42,296 bases of DNA from an uncultured Pseudomonadales bacterium. GTDB taxonomy: Bacteria > Pseudomonadota > Gammaproteobacteria > Pseudomonadales > Azotimanducaceae. Where the stretch lies: the NCBI GenBank assembly GCA_947258825.1, contig CAMYJX010000068.1, forward strand, positions 1-42,296, in the 5' to 3' direction. The notes beneath the pieces were generated by a model. It saw only the letters and a list, made by a program, of their open reading frames with translations. It did no database searches and was not told the origin of the DNA. The stretch's first letter is position 1; each line of letters opens with the position of its first letter. Made by a program: the position numbers and the translations under genes. Of this stretch, positions 24,520 to 33,192 are shown one piece after another.

Positions 24520-25875
24520 ATGGCAGAGTCGCTGATCAATACCGAGATCGAAAGCTGGCCCGAACAGGAACTGAGGGGCCACCGAATTCCGGGCTCGCGC
24601 TATACCTCCCGCGAATTCGCGGAGCAGGAGTGGGAAGGCATGTGGACCAAGGTCTGGCTGCTGCTGGGCCGCGAGTCCGAGATTCCCAACCCGGGGGACT
24701 GGCAGTGCGAAGAGGTGGGGCCGGAGTCCATCCTCATGGTCCGCCAGACGGACGGCGGCGTCAAAGCCTTCTACAACGTCTGCCAGCATCGCGGCCAGCC
24801 TCTGGTATCCGACGAGAAAGGCAGCGTCAAACGCTTTGTCTGCCGCTACCACAGCTGGGCGTTCATGCCCGACGGCTCGCTCAATTTCGCCCCGGATGCC
24901 GACGACTTCCCCGAGGGCAATCCCTGCGGCAAGGTCACCCTGGAAGAACTGCGCTGCGAAACTTTCGCCGGTTTCGTCTGGGTCAACATGGACCCCGATT
25001 GCGTCACCCTGCAGGAGTTTCTCGGGCCTATCTGGGACGACTGGCAAAGCCGCGACCTGCACACCTGGAAGCGCTATGCCGCGCCGACCACCACCCTGCC
25101 CTGCAACTGGAAGGTGGTGCTGGACAACTTCAACGAGTCCTACCACGTGCCGACGGTACACATGGCAGCAAAGCCCAGCACCAATCGCAGGAAAGTTCAG
25201 GGGGCCATCAACACCAACTACAAGGAAACCCGCTTCGATCTTTCCAACGAAGGCCACAACCGCATGATCATGCGCGGTGGTTACGGGGTTGGCGCCACCG
25301 ACAAGGAAGGCAACATTCAGGAACCGCTGGCCAGCGAGCTGAAGCACTGGGAGCTGGATCCGGAGGATTTCAAGGGCAATCCCGAAGGCACCCGGGAAGC
25401 GCTACAGCAGGCCAAGCGCAGGCTGGGCCCGGGCCGCGGCTACTCCCACTACAGCAAGATTCCCGACGAGCAGTTCACCGACGCCTTTCACTACACCCTG
25501 TTTCCGAATTTCGCCGTATCTGTGTGGGCGGACGGCTTCCACTTTCTGCGTGCAAGGCCCCACCCCACCGACCCGGAACAGTGCATCTTCGACAACTGGT
25601 GGTACGCCAGCCAGCCGGAAGGCGACAACCTGCCGGTAAGCACCATGCTCGGGCCCGTCGAAAGAGATGCCGAGGTGCCCCACGACGTGTTCGAGGTGGG
25701 CGAAAAATCCATGGGCAAGACCATCGACGAGGACATCGCCGTTTTCGTGCGTCAGCAGAAGGGGTTCCGCTCCCGCGGGTACAAGGGCGTGTATCTGGCC
25801 AATCAGGAAAACCGTGTCCGCCGCTATCACGAGCTGATCGACGACTACATCGACGGAAAGCTGCCGCAGCGCTGA
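24520..25875 (+). CDS. Rieske non-heme iron oxygenase, alpha subunit
   Basis: A 451-residue large subunit of an aromatic-ring-hydroxylating or demethylating oxygenase. The Rieske [2Fe-2S] ligands are Cys88/His90 (V-C-Q-H-R-G) and Cys108/His111 (C-R-Y-H-S-W). The catalytic iron site is D202-x6-H209-x4-H214 in L-D-N-F-N-E-S-Y-H-V-P-T-V-H. The distal acid ligand lies later and was not assigned. ATG 24520 is chosen for GGAG eight bases upstream. No ferredoxin, reductase or beta subunit gene is adjacent, so electrons must come from a partner encoded elsewhere. Substrate unknown. Confidence 0.92.
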   Translation: MAESLINTEIESWPEQELRGHRIPGSRYTSREFAEQEWEGMWTKVWLLLGRESEIPNPGDWQCEEVGPESILMVRQTDGGVKAFYNVCQHRGQPLVSDEKGSVKRFVCRYHSWAFMPDGSLNFAPDADDFPEGNPCGKVTLEELRCETFAGFVWVNMDPDCVTLQEFLGPIWDDWQSRDLHTWKRYAAPTTTLPCNWKVVLDNFNESYHVPTVHMAAKPSTNRRKVQGAINTNYKETRFDLSNEGHNRMIMRGGYGVGATDKEGNIQEPLASELKHWELDPEDFKGNPEGTREALQQAKRRLGPGRGYSHYSKIPDEQFTDAFHYTLFPNFAVSVWADGFHFLRARPHPTDPEQCIFDNWWYASQPEGDNLPVSTMLGPVERDAEVPHDVFEVGEKSMGKTIDEDIAVFVRQQKGFRSRGYKGVYLANQENRVRRYHELIDDYIDGKLPQR

Positions 25876-25899
25876 GGGTTCACCCGGCCGCAGGCGGGC

Positions 25900-25921
25900 G
25901 GGCCCCTCGTCAGAGGGGCCC
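25900..25921. terminator. Hairpin between convergent genes
   Basis: GGGCCCCTC-GTCA-GAGGGGCCC is a perfect 9-bp stem with a 4-nt loop, midway between the Rieske oxygenase and the convergent regulator. There is no T tract on either side; it probably serves both genes. Confidence 0.55.
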
Positions 25922-25945
25922 AGCAAACCAGCGTTATCGCCAGAT

Positions 25946-27889
25946 CTAGCGCGCCGCGGGCAGGCCCGCAGCACGCAGGTCCGCGTACAGGCGGTCCCGT
26001 TCGAGCTGCGAAAGGTAGGGAGAACGCTGTCGGAAAAACCACAGGTTCTCCGACGGATCGATCTCGGTCATTTCCGCAACCACCCGCTGCGCTTCCTCGG
26101 CCCGTCCCAGATTCACCAGGCTTGCGGCTCGGGTTCGCAGCGCGACTATGAAGGTCGAATTGTGGCCGAGCGCTTTGCGGCACCACCCTTCAGCATCCGA
26201 ATGCCTGCCCAGCTGATAACACGCGATTGCCCGGCAGGTGTAGGCAAAGTAAGCCAGCGGACCGGCGGCATCGAGGGCGTCAAGGCGATCCATGTAGGAC
26301 AGACAGCGTTCGTGATCCCCGGCGTAGTGAGCCGTCCAGCCGGCAGCGATCAGCGCCATGGGCGAGCAATCGTTCAAACTGAGCGCACGTCGCACCAGGT
26401 CTTCGCCGGTTGCCACGTCGAGATCGGAATGCGTGATGACCACAGCTGCCAGTCCCAGCACGAACGGGTCGTCCTGGCCAATTTCTACGGCCTTCCTGGC
26501 GAGACGGCTGGTCTGCGCGATGAGCTGCGGCTCGCTGTTGTAATCCGCGTGAACGCTCCTCAGCCACGCAGCCGCGCACAGAGCCATGGCGAACGAAGGA
26601 TCCTCCACAACCACCGCCTCCATCTCTCGCAAAGCATTTTCGACCTGAAGGCCTTCGGCGGAAAAGATGTACGGCAAGGCCAGATAGAATCGATCCTGCA
26701 GGGTCCGCTCGACTGCCTGTTTATCTCGCGCGATGCCAATCAGGGCGATGCACAGATCGAATTCGAAATGGCTGGCAAAGTAGCGCTCTACCCTGCTGAC
26801 CAGAGGCTCCCCGAACCCGCCGTCGAGGCTGATCTGCCAACCGTAAGCGCTGGCGCCTGAGTCCCGTCGCAGCAGGTCGACCCGTAGCTCGAGGGTTTGC
26901 GCAGAGCGATAGGCATAGCTTCGCAACAGCAGATCACCGCCATTTGTCGACGTACCGCTCTCCGGGTCAAGAGACGGGGGGACGCGCGTTGTGCATAACC
27001 TGACCCGGGTGGCCGCCGCAATCAGCCCGGCGGTAATTTCGCGACGCTGTCCGTCCGAAACCTCGGCGGAAGCTTCGCAGGCCGCAACCACCATGACGGG
27101 CCGGGAGCCCCGACCCTTCGAACCGACCTCTGACCTGCCTGGCGGGCCCTTGAGCGCCAAATCCCTCATGGCATCGCGCAACGCCCCGACCACAGGAACC
27201 CCATCCCTGGCGAGCTCCCGGTGGGCAAGGTCCAGCAGCTGTCGGGCATCGCTGAGGTTGCCAATGGCAACCAGCTGTTTCACAAGCAGTGCCCAGGAGG
27301 CCTCGTCCGCGCCGTCCATATCGACGAGCCGCCGCGCATAGTCGACCGATCTTCGATCGTCAGGCATCGACTCGACGATGCGTCGCAGCAGCCTACGGTG
27401 CAGCTCCGCGAATCGCGCTCGCTCTGCCAGGCGCCAGGCCTCGAATTCCGGCTGACGGTCGATCTGAAGACCATCGAGAAACCCGCCGACAAAAGCCTGC
27501 TCTGCCGCGATCAGCTGCGCCAGCACCTCCTGTCCTTGCAGAGCTTCGGGAAGTGAGCCGCCAAGGTGCTGGACGTCGTCAATATCCGTCTGGAGAGGGA
27601 CACCGATCTCGATGCGGTCACCGTTGGCTCGTATGAGGGTCTTATCGCGGTCGCTCAGCGCCGAGCGAAGACGGCTGATGCACCATCTCAAAGACGCCCG
27701 GGGATCTTCCGTGTCCGCGAACAGAAGCCGGCACAGCCGGTCACGGGAGACGCCGGACCTGCTGACGGTGAGATACGCGAAAAGGCCGCGAGTTTTGCGC
27801 GACCGAGGCAAGGTGACGGGCCGTCCATCTGCCGCCACCCGCAACGGGCCGAGCAGACGAACCTGCAAAGATCCGGTAGTGTCTTCCAA
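25946..27889 (-). CDS. BTAD-type transcriptional regulator with TPR sensor
   Basis: A 647-residue regulator. Residues about 8-95 are a winged helix of the SARP/OmpR type (V-R-L-L-G-P-L-R-V, R-K-T-R-G-L-F-A-Y-L and L-R-W-C-I-S-R-L-R). About 100-260 is the bacterial transcriptional activation domain with helical repeats. The middle (about 265-400) resembles TolB-like sensor regions of one-component regulators, and 430-640 is TPR-like (for example A-G-D-H-E-R-C-L-S-Y-M-D-R-L and L-G-R-A-E-E-A-Q-R-V-V). No membrane helix was seen. The frame has an upstream stop at 27911-27913 and no ATG; TTG at 27889 is the most probable start. It is divergent from the thioesterase/RND/barrel operon, across a 218-bp gap, and is the best candidate for its activator. 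Confidence 0.85.
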   Translation of the reverse strand: MEDTTGSLQVRLLGPLRVAADGRPVTLPRSRKTRGLFAYLTVSRSGVSRDRLCRLLFADTEDPRASLRWCISRLRSALSDRDKTLIRANGDRIEIGVPLQTDIDDVQHLGGSLPEALQGQEVLAQLIAAEQAFVGGFLDGLQIDRQPEFEAWRLAERARFAELHRRLLRRIVESMPDDRRSVDYARRLVDMDGADEASWALLVKQLVAIGNLSDARQLLDLAHRELARDGVPVVGALRDAMRDLALKGPPGRSEVGSKGRGSRPVMVVAACEASAEVSDGQRREITAGLIAAATRVRLCTTRVPPSLDPESGTSTNGGDLLLRSYAYRSAQTLELRVDLLRRDSGASAYGWQISLDGGFGEPLVSRVERYFASHFEFDLCIALIGIARDKQAVERTLQDRFYLALPYIFSAEGLQVENALREMEAVVVEDPSFAMALCAAAWLRSVHADYNSEPQLIAQTSRLARKAVEIGQDDPFVLGLAAVVITHSDLDVATGEDLVRRALSLNDCSPMALIAAGWTAHYAGDHERCLSYMDRLDALDAAGPLAYFAYTCRAIACYQLGRHSDAEGWCRKALGHNSTFIVALRTRAASLVNLGRAEEAQRVVAEMTEIDPSENLWFFRQRSPYLSQLERDRLYADLRAAGLPAAR

Positions 27890-28107
27890 CGCCGAGACCG
27901 CCCTGTTTTTCTACTTCGCCCCGGAACGGTCCCAAGCTTTTCGGGGGCAGCATTTCGGAAACTGCTGCCAGCGACCTGGCCGGCGCGCCGCTTTCACACG
28001 GTTTTTCAAACGGTAGTCCACACGTTTATATCCGAAGATCCGGAGGCACGCAACGCAGGCGGGCGAGCCAACCGAGTTCCCAAGTGTTATTAAGGAGCGG
28101 GTCGCTG

Positions 28108-28698
28108 ATGAACCTCTATTTCCGGTTAGCGTACGCAATCTGTGTGGGCTTGATCGCTGAAGCGCTGGACCACCGCCACCAGCTCGTCAGCCGATATCGC
28201 GTCTGGCCCCACGACCTGGACGCTTTCGGACACATGAACAACGGTCGCTATCTGCAGATCATGGACGTCGCCCGTGCAGAGTGGATGACCCGGGTCGGCG
28301 TGGTAAGCTGCATGTGGCGCCAGCGCTGGACGGCGGTCTTAGGGGGCAGCGTGATTCGTTTCCAGAGATCGCTGAAACCCTTTCAACGCTACCAGGTCAG
28401 AACCCGACTGCTGTCGTGGGACAGACGATGGTGGTACCTGGAGCACACGTTTCTCGACGCGCAGGGGAAACGTGTGGCCACCGGCATCTCCCGAGCAGCG
28501 CTGCGAAGCAGAAACGCCTGGGTCGAGACGGAATCCGTCGTCAACCTCCTGCAGCCCGGCACTACCGCTCCGCCGATCCCAGACTATGTCAGAGACTGGC
28601 TGCGACTGGAGCAGGACATGTGGTCCCATGGCAGGACAGATCGCGCGACGGACCCGCAGCCGGCTGAGGAGCCACAAGCAATGGAGATGCGGTCATGA
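28108..28698 (+). CDS. Hot-dog-fold thioesterase (4HBT-like)
   Basis: A 196-residue acyl-CoA thioesterase-like protein. The core has H-D-L-D-A-F-G-H-M-N-N-G-R-Y-L near residue 45, with Asp in the usual catalytic position, then G-G-S-V-I-R-F-Q-R-S-L and G-I-S-R-A-A-L. The N-terminal segment before the core (residues 1-20) is hydrophobic (Y-F-R-L-A-Y-A-I-C-V-G-L-I-A) and may attach the enzyme to the inner membrane. ATG 28108 has AAGGAG upstream. Its stop overlaps the ATG of the RND exporter gene (ATGA), so translation is coupled. In context it may supply a free acid or act on lipid substrates of the exporter. Confidence 0.85.
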   Translation: MNLYFRLAYAICVGLIAEALDHRHQLVSRYRVWPHDLDAFGHMNNGRYLQIMDVARAEWMTRVGVVSCMWRQRWTAVLGGSVIRFQRSLKPFQRYQVRTRLLSWDRRWWYLEHTFLDAQGKRVATGISRAALRSRNAWVETESVVNLLQPGTTAPPIPDYVRDWLRLEQDMWSHGRTDRATDPQPAEEPQAMEMRS

Positions 28699-31600
28699 CA
28701 TCGACCCGCAACGGGACCGCACAGCTTTTCTATCGCCTGACATCCCGACCGCGCCTGGTGCTGATCCTGAGCTGCGTGTTCATTCTGCTGACCGCATCGG
28801 GCATGGCCAAGCTCAGCAAGGACACATCGGTCCGTGCGTTTATCCCCAAGGATGACCCGTCCGTGGTCAACGACGATCGCATTACCGAGATATTCGGGCT
28901 CAGCGAGCCAATCGCCGTCGCCGTGACCACGGCCGACGGCAGCTCGATATTCACAAGCCGCTCCCTCTCGCTGGTGCGGGATCTCACCGATGCCCTGACC
29001 ACCCTGCCGAACGTGCGCGCCGACCGGGTGGCGAGCCTCGCGACGGAATCATCAATTGCAGGCACCGAGGGTCAGGTACGGGTCGATGCCTACACGCCCT
29101 GGGGGGAAATTTCCGAAGCAGAGGCCGCTTCGGCACGCCAGCGCTGGCTGGCCATGCCACCGCATATCGGAACGCTGGTCGCTGAAGATGAAAGCGGCGC
29201 CGTGATCCTGGCGGAGATCATGGACCAGGATATGGCAGTGGAAACCTATCTCGCCACCCTCGCGCTGGCAGAGCAATACCAGACCGAAGGCATCGAGATC
29301 CACGTCGCGGGCCCCGCGGCTGTGAGCGCGTTTCTCAGCAGAAAGATCGACGGCGACGCGCGGGTAATGCAGCCGCTGGTCTTCGTGATGGTGCTGGGTT
29401 TCATCTTTGCCGCTTTCCGCAGAGCCAAAGCGCTGCTCGCGCCTTTCGCCGTTCTCCTCGGCGCTGCCGGAGGCGCGATGGGCATCATGGGCTGGGCCGG
29501 CATTCCCTACTTCGCCATTACCAACGCTCTGCCGGTCATCCTCGTTGCGATCGCCGTAGCCGACGCGATACACGTGCTCTCCAGCTACTACCAACTGCGA
29601 TCACAGCAGCCGGAAGCGGAGACGCGAGACCTGGTCGTGATGGCAATGACAGAGATGGCCCAGCCCATCACGCTGACGACGCTGACCACCATCGCCGGCT
29701 TCGTCGGCATCGGCCTGGCGTCAATCATGCCTCCCATTACCTACTTCGCCTGGTTTGCCGCCCTCGGCGTGGCCTTTGCCTGGTTGTTTTCGCTGGTCAC
29801 GCTACCCAACATGCTGGTACTGCTGCACCTGGGGCCGAGCAAGGCCTTCAGCAGCTGGAAAGATGGCCGGCCCAACCTGCTTGGCCGGTTTTTCCATCGG
29901 GTGAGCGCATTCAGCGCGCGAAGACACGTGGCCGTCATCACGGCATTCCTGATCATTGGCGGGCTGGCTGCCGTCGCTGCCCAGAACCTGAGGGTGGATC
30001 GGTCCCAGGTGGAAAACTTCGCGCCCACCGAACGCATCCGAATCGCTGACGAGCTGATCAACGACAGATTTGCGGGCACGTCTTTTCTGGACGTGATCGT
30101 CGAGACGGAAGCGCCCGACGGCCTGCTCGAGGCCGGGCGAATGGCCAAAATCGTTGCCCTGCAGGAATTCATCGAATCCCTGCCCCACGTGGAGATAACC
30201 GCCAGCATCACTGACTACCTCAGCCTGCTGCACAAGGCCATCAACGAGGAGCAGGTGGCTGGAAGCAGGCGCCTGCCGACGGAGGACGACGCCATCGCCC
30301 AGTACCTGCTGGTTTACGAAGTATCCGGTGACCCTACGGACTTCGAGGAAGAGATCGACGCGCAATATCAGACGGCCCTGATACGCAGCGTTCTCGACTC
30401 GGTATTCTTCTCCCAGACCCGTGATGCGGTGATCCAGCTGGAGAAGTATCTCGAGACAGAATTCAACGAGCCAGGCATGCGCGCGACCCTGGGGGGTGAC
30501 GTCAACATCACCTACCACTGGATGAGCCGTCTCAAGCAGTCCCACTTCGACGGCGTGACGCTGTCGCTCGTCATGGTGCTGGGCATGGCCATCATCGCGT
30601 TCCGCTCGCTCGGGGCCGGGCTGCTCTCCGTCATCCCCGTATCCTTCACCATCATCACCATCTACGCGCTGATGGCGTCCCTGGACATTTACCTGGAGCC
30701 CGCGACCAGCATGTTCGCGGCTATTTCCGTGGGCGTGGGTGTGGACTTCGCCATACACCTGGTGGACCGGCTGCGGGCCGCCCTGAGGCTCAACCGCGAC
30801 AACATCGAAGCGGCTGTCGCGATGGCCGTGCCGGGTACCGCCAGAGCCTGCTTTTTCAACGCCGCCGCGCTGGGCATCGGCTTTTCCGTGATGCTGGCGT
30901 CCGAGCTGCCCATGCTGCAGCGGTTCGGCGGTCTGGTGGCCACCGCGGCCTTCACCAGTTTCGTTGTGGGCCTTGTCGCCATACCGGCCTGCTACGCGGC
31001 GGCGCTGAGGCTGAAACGCGCAGGGCTGCGCTGGGCCAACCGGCCACGGGTGTCGAATGCCATCCTGCTGGTCGCCGCCATCGCCATGGCACCAGCGGAG
31101 CGTCTTTGGGCCGACAGTGCCCGCGGATTAGAGATCGCGACAAAGATTGCCGAGCGGGACGAGGGAGATCTTGCCAAACGTACCATTCAGATGACGCTGA
31201 CCGACCGGCGTGGCGGCGAGAAGCAGCGCAAGGCGCTGGTGCTGAAAAAATCGAGCCCGCAGGCGCGGTTGACGCGAATCACCTACCTGGAACCCAAGGC
31301 GTTGCGCAACACGACGTTTCTGAGCCACGACTCGCAGACGGTCGAGCGGCCGGACGAGAGATGGCTCTTCATTCCCGCCGTGCGCAAGGTCCGCCGCATA
31401 CCGGCCTCCGATCGGGGGGACTACTTTCTGGGAACGGATTTCACGTACGAGGATATGCAGAGCGACCTGAAATTCGACGTCGCCGATTACCACTTCGAGC
31501 ACGTTGGCACCCATCAGATCGACCAGCAACTGATACATGAGATATCGGGCGCACCGCGGAACGAGCAGATTGCCAGAGAGCTGGGTTACGGCGCCTTCAA

Positions 31601-31868
31601 CGCGCGCGTTGACGAAGCCACATGGTTGCCGCTGCGCATCGAGTTCTACGATCTTGAATCGCAGCCGCTGAAAACCATCGAGGTCAGAGGCTTCGAGCAG
31701 ATCGACGGCATCTGGACGGCGACCGAAATCAGCGCCGTGCATCATCAGAGCGAGCACAGGACGCTTTTCACCTACCTGGGCGTCGAGTATCCGGACAGGT
31801 TGCCAGAGCAGAGCTTCGACCCGAACAGCCTGCAGCGCCGACTGCGATCAGGATTGATGGGCGACTGA
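28695..31868 (+). CDS. RND/MMPL lipid exporter fused to a LolA-like carrier domain
   Basis: A 1057-residue fusion. Residues about 1-770 are an RND-superfamily (MMPL/HpnN-type) transporter: a first transmembrane helix (about 15-35), a periplasmic loop, several helices around 228-385, a second loop, and more helices around 620-770 with G-V-G-V-D-F-A-I-H-L. After a short basic stretch comes a hydrophobic segment A-I-L-L-V-A-A-I-A-M-A-P-A ending in W-A-D-S, like a signal sequence now used as a membrane helix. The rest (about 790-1057) is an outer-membrane lipoprotein-sorting (LolA-like) domain with E-R-W-L-F-I-P-A-V-R-K-V-R-R-I-P and G-T-D-F-T-Y-E-D-M. No stop codon separates the parts. Inference: the exporter hands a lipid directly to its tethered periplasmic carrier. 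It overlaps both neighbours by 4 and 1 nt. Confidence 0.88.
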   Translation: MTSTRNGTAQLFYRLTSRPRLVLILSCVFILLTASGMAKLSKDTSVRAFIPKDDPSVVNDDRITEIFGLSEPIAVAVTTADGSSIFTSRSLSLVRDLTDALTTLPNVRADRVASLATESSIAGTEGQVRVDAYTPWGEISEAEAASARQRWLAMPPHIGTLVAEDESGAVILAEIMDQDMAVETYLATLALAEQYQTEGIEIHVAGPAAVSAFLSRKIDGDARVMQPLVFVMVLGFIFAAFRRAKALLAPFAVLLGAAGGAMGIMGWAGIPYFAITNALPVILVAIAVADAIHVLSSYYQLRSQQPEAETRDLVVMAMTEMAQPITLTTLTTIAGFVGIGLASIMPPITYFAWFAALGVAFAWLFSLVTLPNMLVLLHLGPSKAFSSWKDGRPNLLGRFFHRVSAFSARRHVAVITAFLIIGGLAAVAAQNLRVDRSQVENFAPTERIRIADELINDRFAGTSFLDVIVETEAPDGLLEAGRMAKIVALQEFIESLPHVEITASITDYLSLLHKAINEEQVAGSRRLPTEDDAIAQYLLVYEVSGDPTDFEEEIDAQYQTALIRSVLDSVFFSQTRDAVIQLEKYLETEFNEPGMRATLGGDVNITYHWMSRLKQSHFDGVTLSLVMVLGMAIIAFRSLGAGLLSVIPVSFTIITIYALMASLDIYLEPATSMFAAISVGVGVDFAIHLVDRLRAALRLNRDNIEAAVAMAVPGTARACFFNAAALGIGFSVMLASELPMLQRFGGLVATAAFTSFVVGLVAIPACYAAALRLKRAGLRWANRPRVSNAILLVAAIAMAPAERLWADSARGLEIATKIAERDEGDLAKRTIQMTLTDRRGGEKQRKALVLKKSSPQARLTRITYLEPKALRNTTFLSHDSQTVERPDERWLFIPAVRKVRRIPASDRGDYFLGTDFTYEDMQSDLKFDVADYHFEHVGTHQIDQQLIHEISGAPRNEQIARELGYGAFNARVDEATWLPLRIEFYDLESQPLKTIEVRGFEQIDGIWTATEISAVHHQSEHRTLFTYLGVEYPDRLPEQSFDPNSLQRRLRSGLMGD

Positions 31869-33175
31869 TGCGCGCTGGCTGGCAAGCTGCCTGGCTGGCG
31901 CTGCTCCTGCTTCCCGTGCCTGGGGTTGGCGCCGTGGTGGAAGAAGCAGAGGCAGAGCTACGCCTGACCTACGGCAACGGAACGGCTCGGAATACCGCCA
32001 TCGAAAACAGCGCCACCCTGCTCCCCAGAATGGCCATCAGCCTGAGTGACCAGGTCTGGCTCGAGACGTCCGCCCGCGTGCGGGTGCACGGAGCCAACAA
32101 GCTCGAGCCAGAACGTCCCGCGTACCAGAACTATACGAGCGCTTCCAGACCTCGCATGCTGAGCGATGACGACGCCGCAGAGCTCAGAGATTTTTATCTC
32201 GAGCTGACGCTCGGGAATTCGAATTTGCGGGTGGGCAAACAGCAGATCGTGTGGGGAAACCTGGATGGCCTGCGGGTCCTTGATCAGATGAATCCTCACA
32301 GCTTCCGCGAGTTCATTCTGGCGGACTTCGAAGAATCCCGGGTCGGCCTCTGGAGCCTCTATTACGATGCCGGCCTGGGTCCGTGGCGAGCGGAACTGGT
32401 ATGGACGCCGGATACCACGACCCATGACATCCCGGAGCCCGGCGCCTGGTTCGAATTCCAGGCACCCCGCTACCGCTACGGTGCGTCCCCCGGCGCGCGG
32501 TTGCCGGAAATCACCACCGACCTGCCGAAATCCATGATCGACGACGCAACTTACGGTGCGCGCCTGTCAGGAGCCGTCGGGCGCGTGGACATCCGGCTGC
32601 AGGCTCAAACGGGGCTGGACTACGAGCCGCTCGGCAGGCTGGAAGCCACCCCGTCGGGCGTCGTGCTCGAGCAGTTCTACAGGAAGCGCCAGATCTACGG
32701 CCTGAGCTTCGAAAGCACGGTGGCCGGGCTGGTGGTACGAGGGGAATTCTCGGCGCAGCCCAATCGCACCTTCAACACCAACGAAGATGGAGATCTGCAG
32801 ATTGCGGAGGCAGACCAGTGGACGGGAGCCATCGGCCTGGACCTGAACGGCCCATGGAACACCTTCTTCAATTTTCAGTACGTGTATGACCGAGTCTCCA
32901 GCCCGCCGGATGGCCTCGTTCGGCCGAATACGGACCACATCGCTACCGTTTTCGCGCGCCGCACCTTTGCCTATGACGCGATCACCGCCGAGCTGCGATG
33001 GTATGGCACGCTCGACGAAAACGACGGGCTCGCACGCGGATCGGTCTCCTGGACGCTTGCCGATAATCTCAGCGTCGAGCTGGGCGCCGATTTCTTTTAC
33101 GGCGATGAAGAAGGCATTTTCGGCCAGTTTCAAGACCGAGATCGCGCCTACGTTTCCGTCGCGTTCACGTTCTAG
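31868..33175 (+). CDS. Outer-membrane beta-barrel protein (DUF1302-like)
   Basis: A 435-residue secreted protein with a signal peptide (A-W-L-A-L-L-L-L-P-V-P-G-V-G-A). The mature chain has repeated amphipathic strands, the segment L-R-V-G-K-Q-Q-I-V-W-G-N-L-D-G-L-R-V-L-D-Q-M-N-P typical of DUF1302-like barrels, and ends R-A-Y-V-S-V-A-F-T-F, a classic terminal Phe for insertion by the BAM machinery. ATG 31868 overlaps the exporter stop (TGATG), so the three genes form one coupled operon. Inference: it is the outer-membrane exit or receiver of the lipid export route. Confidence 0.88.
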   Translation: MRAGWQAAWLALLLLPVPGVGAVVEEAEAELRLTYGNGTARNTAIENSATLLPRMAISLSDQVWLETSARVRVHGANKLEPERPAYQNYTSASRPRMLSDDDAAELRDFYLELTLGNSNLRVGKQQIVWGNLDGLRVLDQMNPHSFREFILADFEESRVGLWSLYYDAGLGPWRAELVWTPDTTTHDIPEPGAWFEFQAPRYRYGASPGARLPEITTDLPKSMIDDATYGARLSGAVGRVDIRLQAQTGLDYEPLGRLEATPSGVVLEQFYRKRQIYGLSFESTVAGLVVRGEFSAQPNRTFNTNEDGDLQIAEADQWTGAIGLDLNGPWNTFFNFQYVYDRVSSPPDGLVRPNTDHIATVFARRTFAYDAITAELRWYGTLDENDGLARGSVSWTLADNLSVELGADFFYGDEEGIFGQFQDRDRAYVSVAFTF

Positions 33176-33192
33176 AAAAGATCAGCCAGGCG

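Noticed and set aside
29802..30758. Minus-strand ORF of 318 codons
   Set aside because: Antisense shadow of the RND exporter without recognisable motifs or RBS.
33176..33192. Terminator between the barrel gene and the glutamine-synthetase-like gene
   Set aside because: The 17-bp gap contains no hairpin or T run.
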